NCBI RefSeq assembly: GCF_000010725.1
Contig: NC_013854.1
Span: 2,013,001 to 2,077,000, forward strand
Origin: Azospirillum sp. B510
GTDB lineage: Bacteria; Pseudomonadota; Alphaproteobacteria; Azospirillales; Azospirillaceae
Direction of reading: 5' to 3'
DNA length: 64,000 nt
Each line of letters starts with the position of its first letter. Positions within the stretch are counted from its first letter, which is position 1. The notes beneath the pieces are model-generated. The model saw only the letters and a program-made list of their open reading frames with translations, ran no database searches and was not told where the DNA came from. Positions 63,035 to 64,000 of this stretch are shown here, in pieces. The position numbers and the translations under genes were made by a program.

Positions 63035-64000
63035 ATGAACGCTGATGTCGTCCGCCTGTGTGCCGTTTTCGGCCGTTCCGTCGCTGTCGCGGCCGGAATT
63101 GCGATGGCCGGGGCCACGATTGGCGCCGGCTTCACCGCGGTTCCGGTCCAGGCCGCGACCATCGACACCATCGCCAAGCAGGCGATCCTGGTCGACCTGA
63201 CCTCGAACACCGTGCTGTTCGAGAAGAACGCCGACGAGCGGATGGCGCCGTCGTCGATGAGCAAGATCATGACCGCCTACATGGTGTTCGAGGCGATCAA
63301 GGCCGGCCGCCTGACGCTGGAGAGCACGCTGCCGGTCAGCGAGCGGGCCTGGCGGATGCAGGGCTCCAAGATGTTCGTGGAGCTTCACAACAACATCAAG
63401 GTCGACGACCTGCTGAAGGGCATGATCGTCCAGTCCGGCAACGACGCCTGCATCGTCCTGGCCGAGGGGCTGGCCGGATCGGAGCAGTCCTTCGCCGAGC
63501 AGGCGACCAAGCGGGCGAAGGAGCTGGGGCTGAAGAGCAGCAACTTCGTCAACGCCACCGGCTGGCCCGACCCCAACCACTATATGACCGCCCGCGACCT
63601 GGCGATCCTGGCCGAACGGCTGATCAAGGACTTCCCCGAATTCTACAAGTACGATTCGATCCGGGAGTTCAAGTATCACGGCATCACCCAGGGCAACCGC
63701 AATCCGCTGCTCTACCGCAACATGAATGTCGACGGGTTGAAGACCGGCCACACCGACGCCGGCGGCTATGGCCTGACCGCGTCGGGCGAGCGCGACGGGC
63801 GCCGGCTGCTGCTGGTGGTCAACGGCCTGCCCAGCATGCAGGCGCGTGCCGACGAATCGGCCCGGCTGATCGAATGGGGCTTCCGCGAATTCGCCTCCTA
63901 CACGCTCTACAAGGGCGGCGAGACCATCGAACAGGTGCCGGTCTGGCAGGGCGAACAGGACATGGTGCCGGTCACCGTGCCGCAGAATCTGAGCGTCACC
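63035..64000 (+). CDS. D-alanyl-D-alanine carboxypeptidase (PBP5 family), cut by window end
   Basis: At least 322 aa; the 3' end lies outside. GGAGG 9 nt before the ATG. A signal peptide ends at about PVQAA. The peptidase S11 motifs are all visible: SMSK (S-x-x-K, within MAPSSMSKIMTAYMVFE), SGND (S-x-N, within GMIVQSGNDACIVLAEGL) and KTG (VDGLKTGHTDAGGYGLTASG). It trims the terminal D-Ala of peptidoglycan stems. The start of the C-terminal beta domain (IEQVPVWQGEQDMVPVTVP) is included. It follows rlpA by 89 bp and may share its transcript. Confidence 0.95.
   Translation, partial: MNADVVRLCAVFGRSVAVAAGIAMAGATIGAGFTAVPVQAATIDTIAKQAILVDLTSNTVLFEKNADERMAPSSMSKIMTAYMVFEAIKAGRLTLESTLPVSERAWRMQGSKMFVELHNNIKVDDLLKGMIVQSGNDACIVLAEGLAGSEQSFAEQATKRAKELGLKSSNFVNATGWPDPNHYMTARDLAILAERLIKDFPEFYKYDSIREFKYHGITQGNRNPLLYRNMNVDGLKTGHTDAGGYGLTASGERDGRRLLLVVNGLPSMQARADESARLIEWGFREFASYTLYKGGETIEQVPVWQGEQDMVPVTVPQNLSVT

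Overview
The window is very GC-rich coding DNA with short intergenic gaps, frequent ATGA stop/start overlaps and many GTG or TTG candidate starts. Its gene families (TRAP binding protein, many chemoreceptor/PAS/response-regulator proteins, imp-type T6SS with two tssC genes, betaine genes, RlpA, ExoD-like protein) point to an alphaproteobacterium of the Azospirillum/Rhodospirillales type. The genus is an inference; no rRNA or tRNA gene was seen.

Layout. 1-4.7 kb: an isolated TRAP solute-binding protein, a methyl-accepting chemotaxis protein and a low-complexity BON-domain protein. 5.0-15.3 kb (minus strand): a tightly packed ten-gene signalling module comprising a receiver-only protein, a STAS antagonist, a SpoIIE-type phosphatase, two membrane sensor proteins, a GNAT acetyltransferase, a Tat-exported ABC-type binding protein without permease or ATPase, a transporter of the major facilitator superfamily fused to a periplasmic sensor, and a fourth sensor. 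It starts 30 bp after tssK in the same direction. 15.3-26.0 kb (minus): tssK, FHA protein, an unknown T6SS-linked protein, vgrG, hcp, clpV, methyltransferase, PAAR protein and a small MORN-like gene. 26.3-46.3 kb (plus): tssA, tssB, tssC, a second tssC, tagJ, tssE, tssF, tssG, a second methyltransferase, an opposing Sel1 gene, tssJ, tssL, tssM, a Ser/Thr kinase and an RsbW-type anti-sigma kinase. All thirteen core T6SS genes and PAAR are present.

46.7-51.8 kb: a tiny helix-turn-helix candidate, a hybrid PAS histidine kinase with a large response regulator, and an unknown protein. 51.9-57.1 kb: ndk with a clear terminator, then choX, betA and betB (choline to glycine betaine) behind a BetI-like operator. 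57.3-64.0 kb (plus): an ABC-F ATPase, ExoD-like protein, phospholipid N-methyltransferase-like protein, VOC protein, YdcF-like protein, rlpA and a D,D-carboxypeptidase cut by the window end.

How it may work. The STAS protein and SpoIIE phosphatase (5-8 kb) and the RsbW-like kinase (46 kb) are the three parts of a partner-switching circuit, placed at opposite ends of one T6SS locus. The four sensor modules lie in the same transcription unit as the phosphatase. My main proposal is that this is a multi-sensor partner switch dedicated to the T6SS; that is inference from gene order and family membership.
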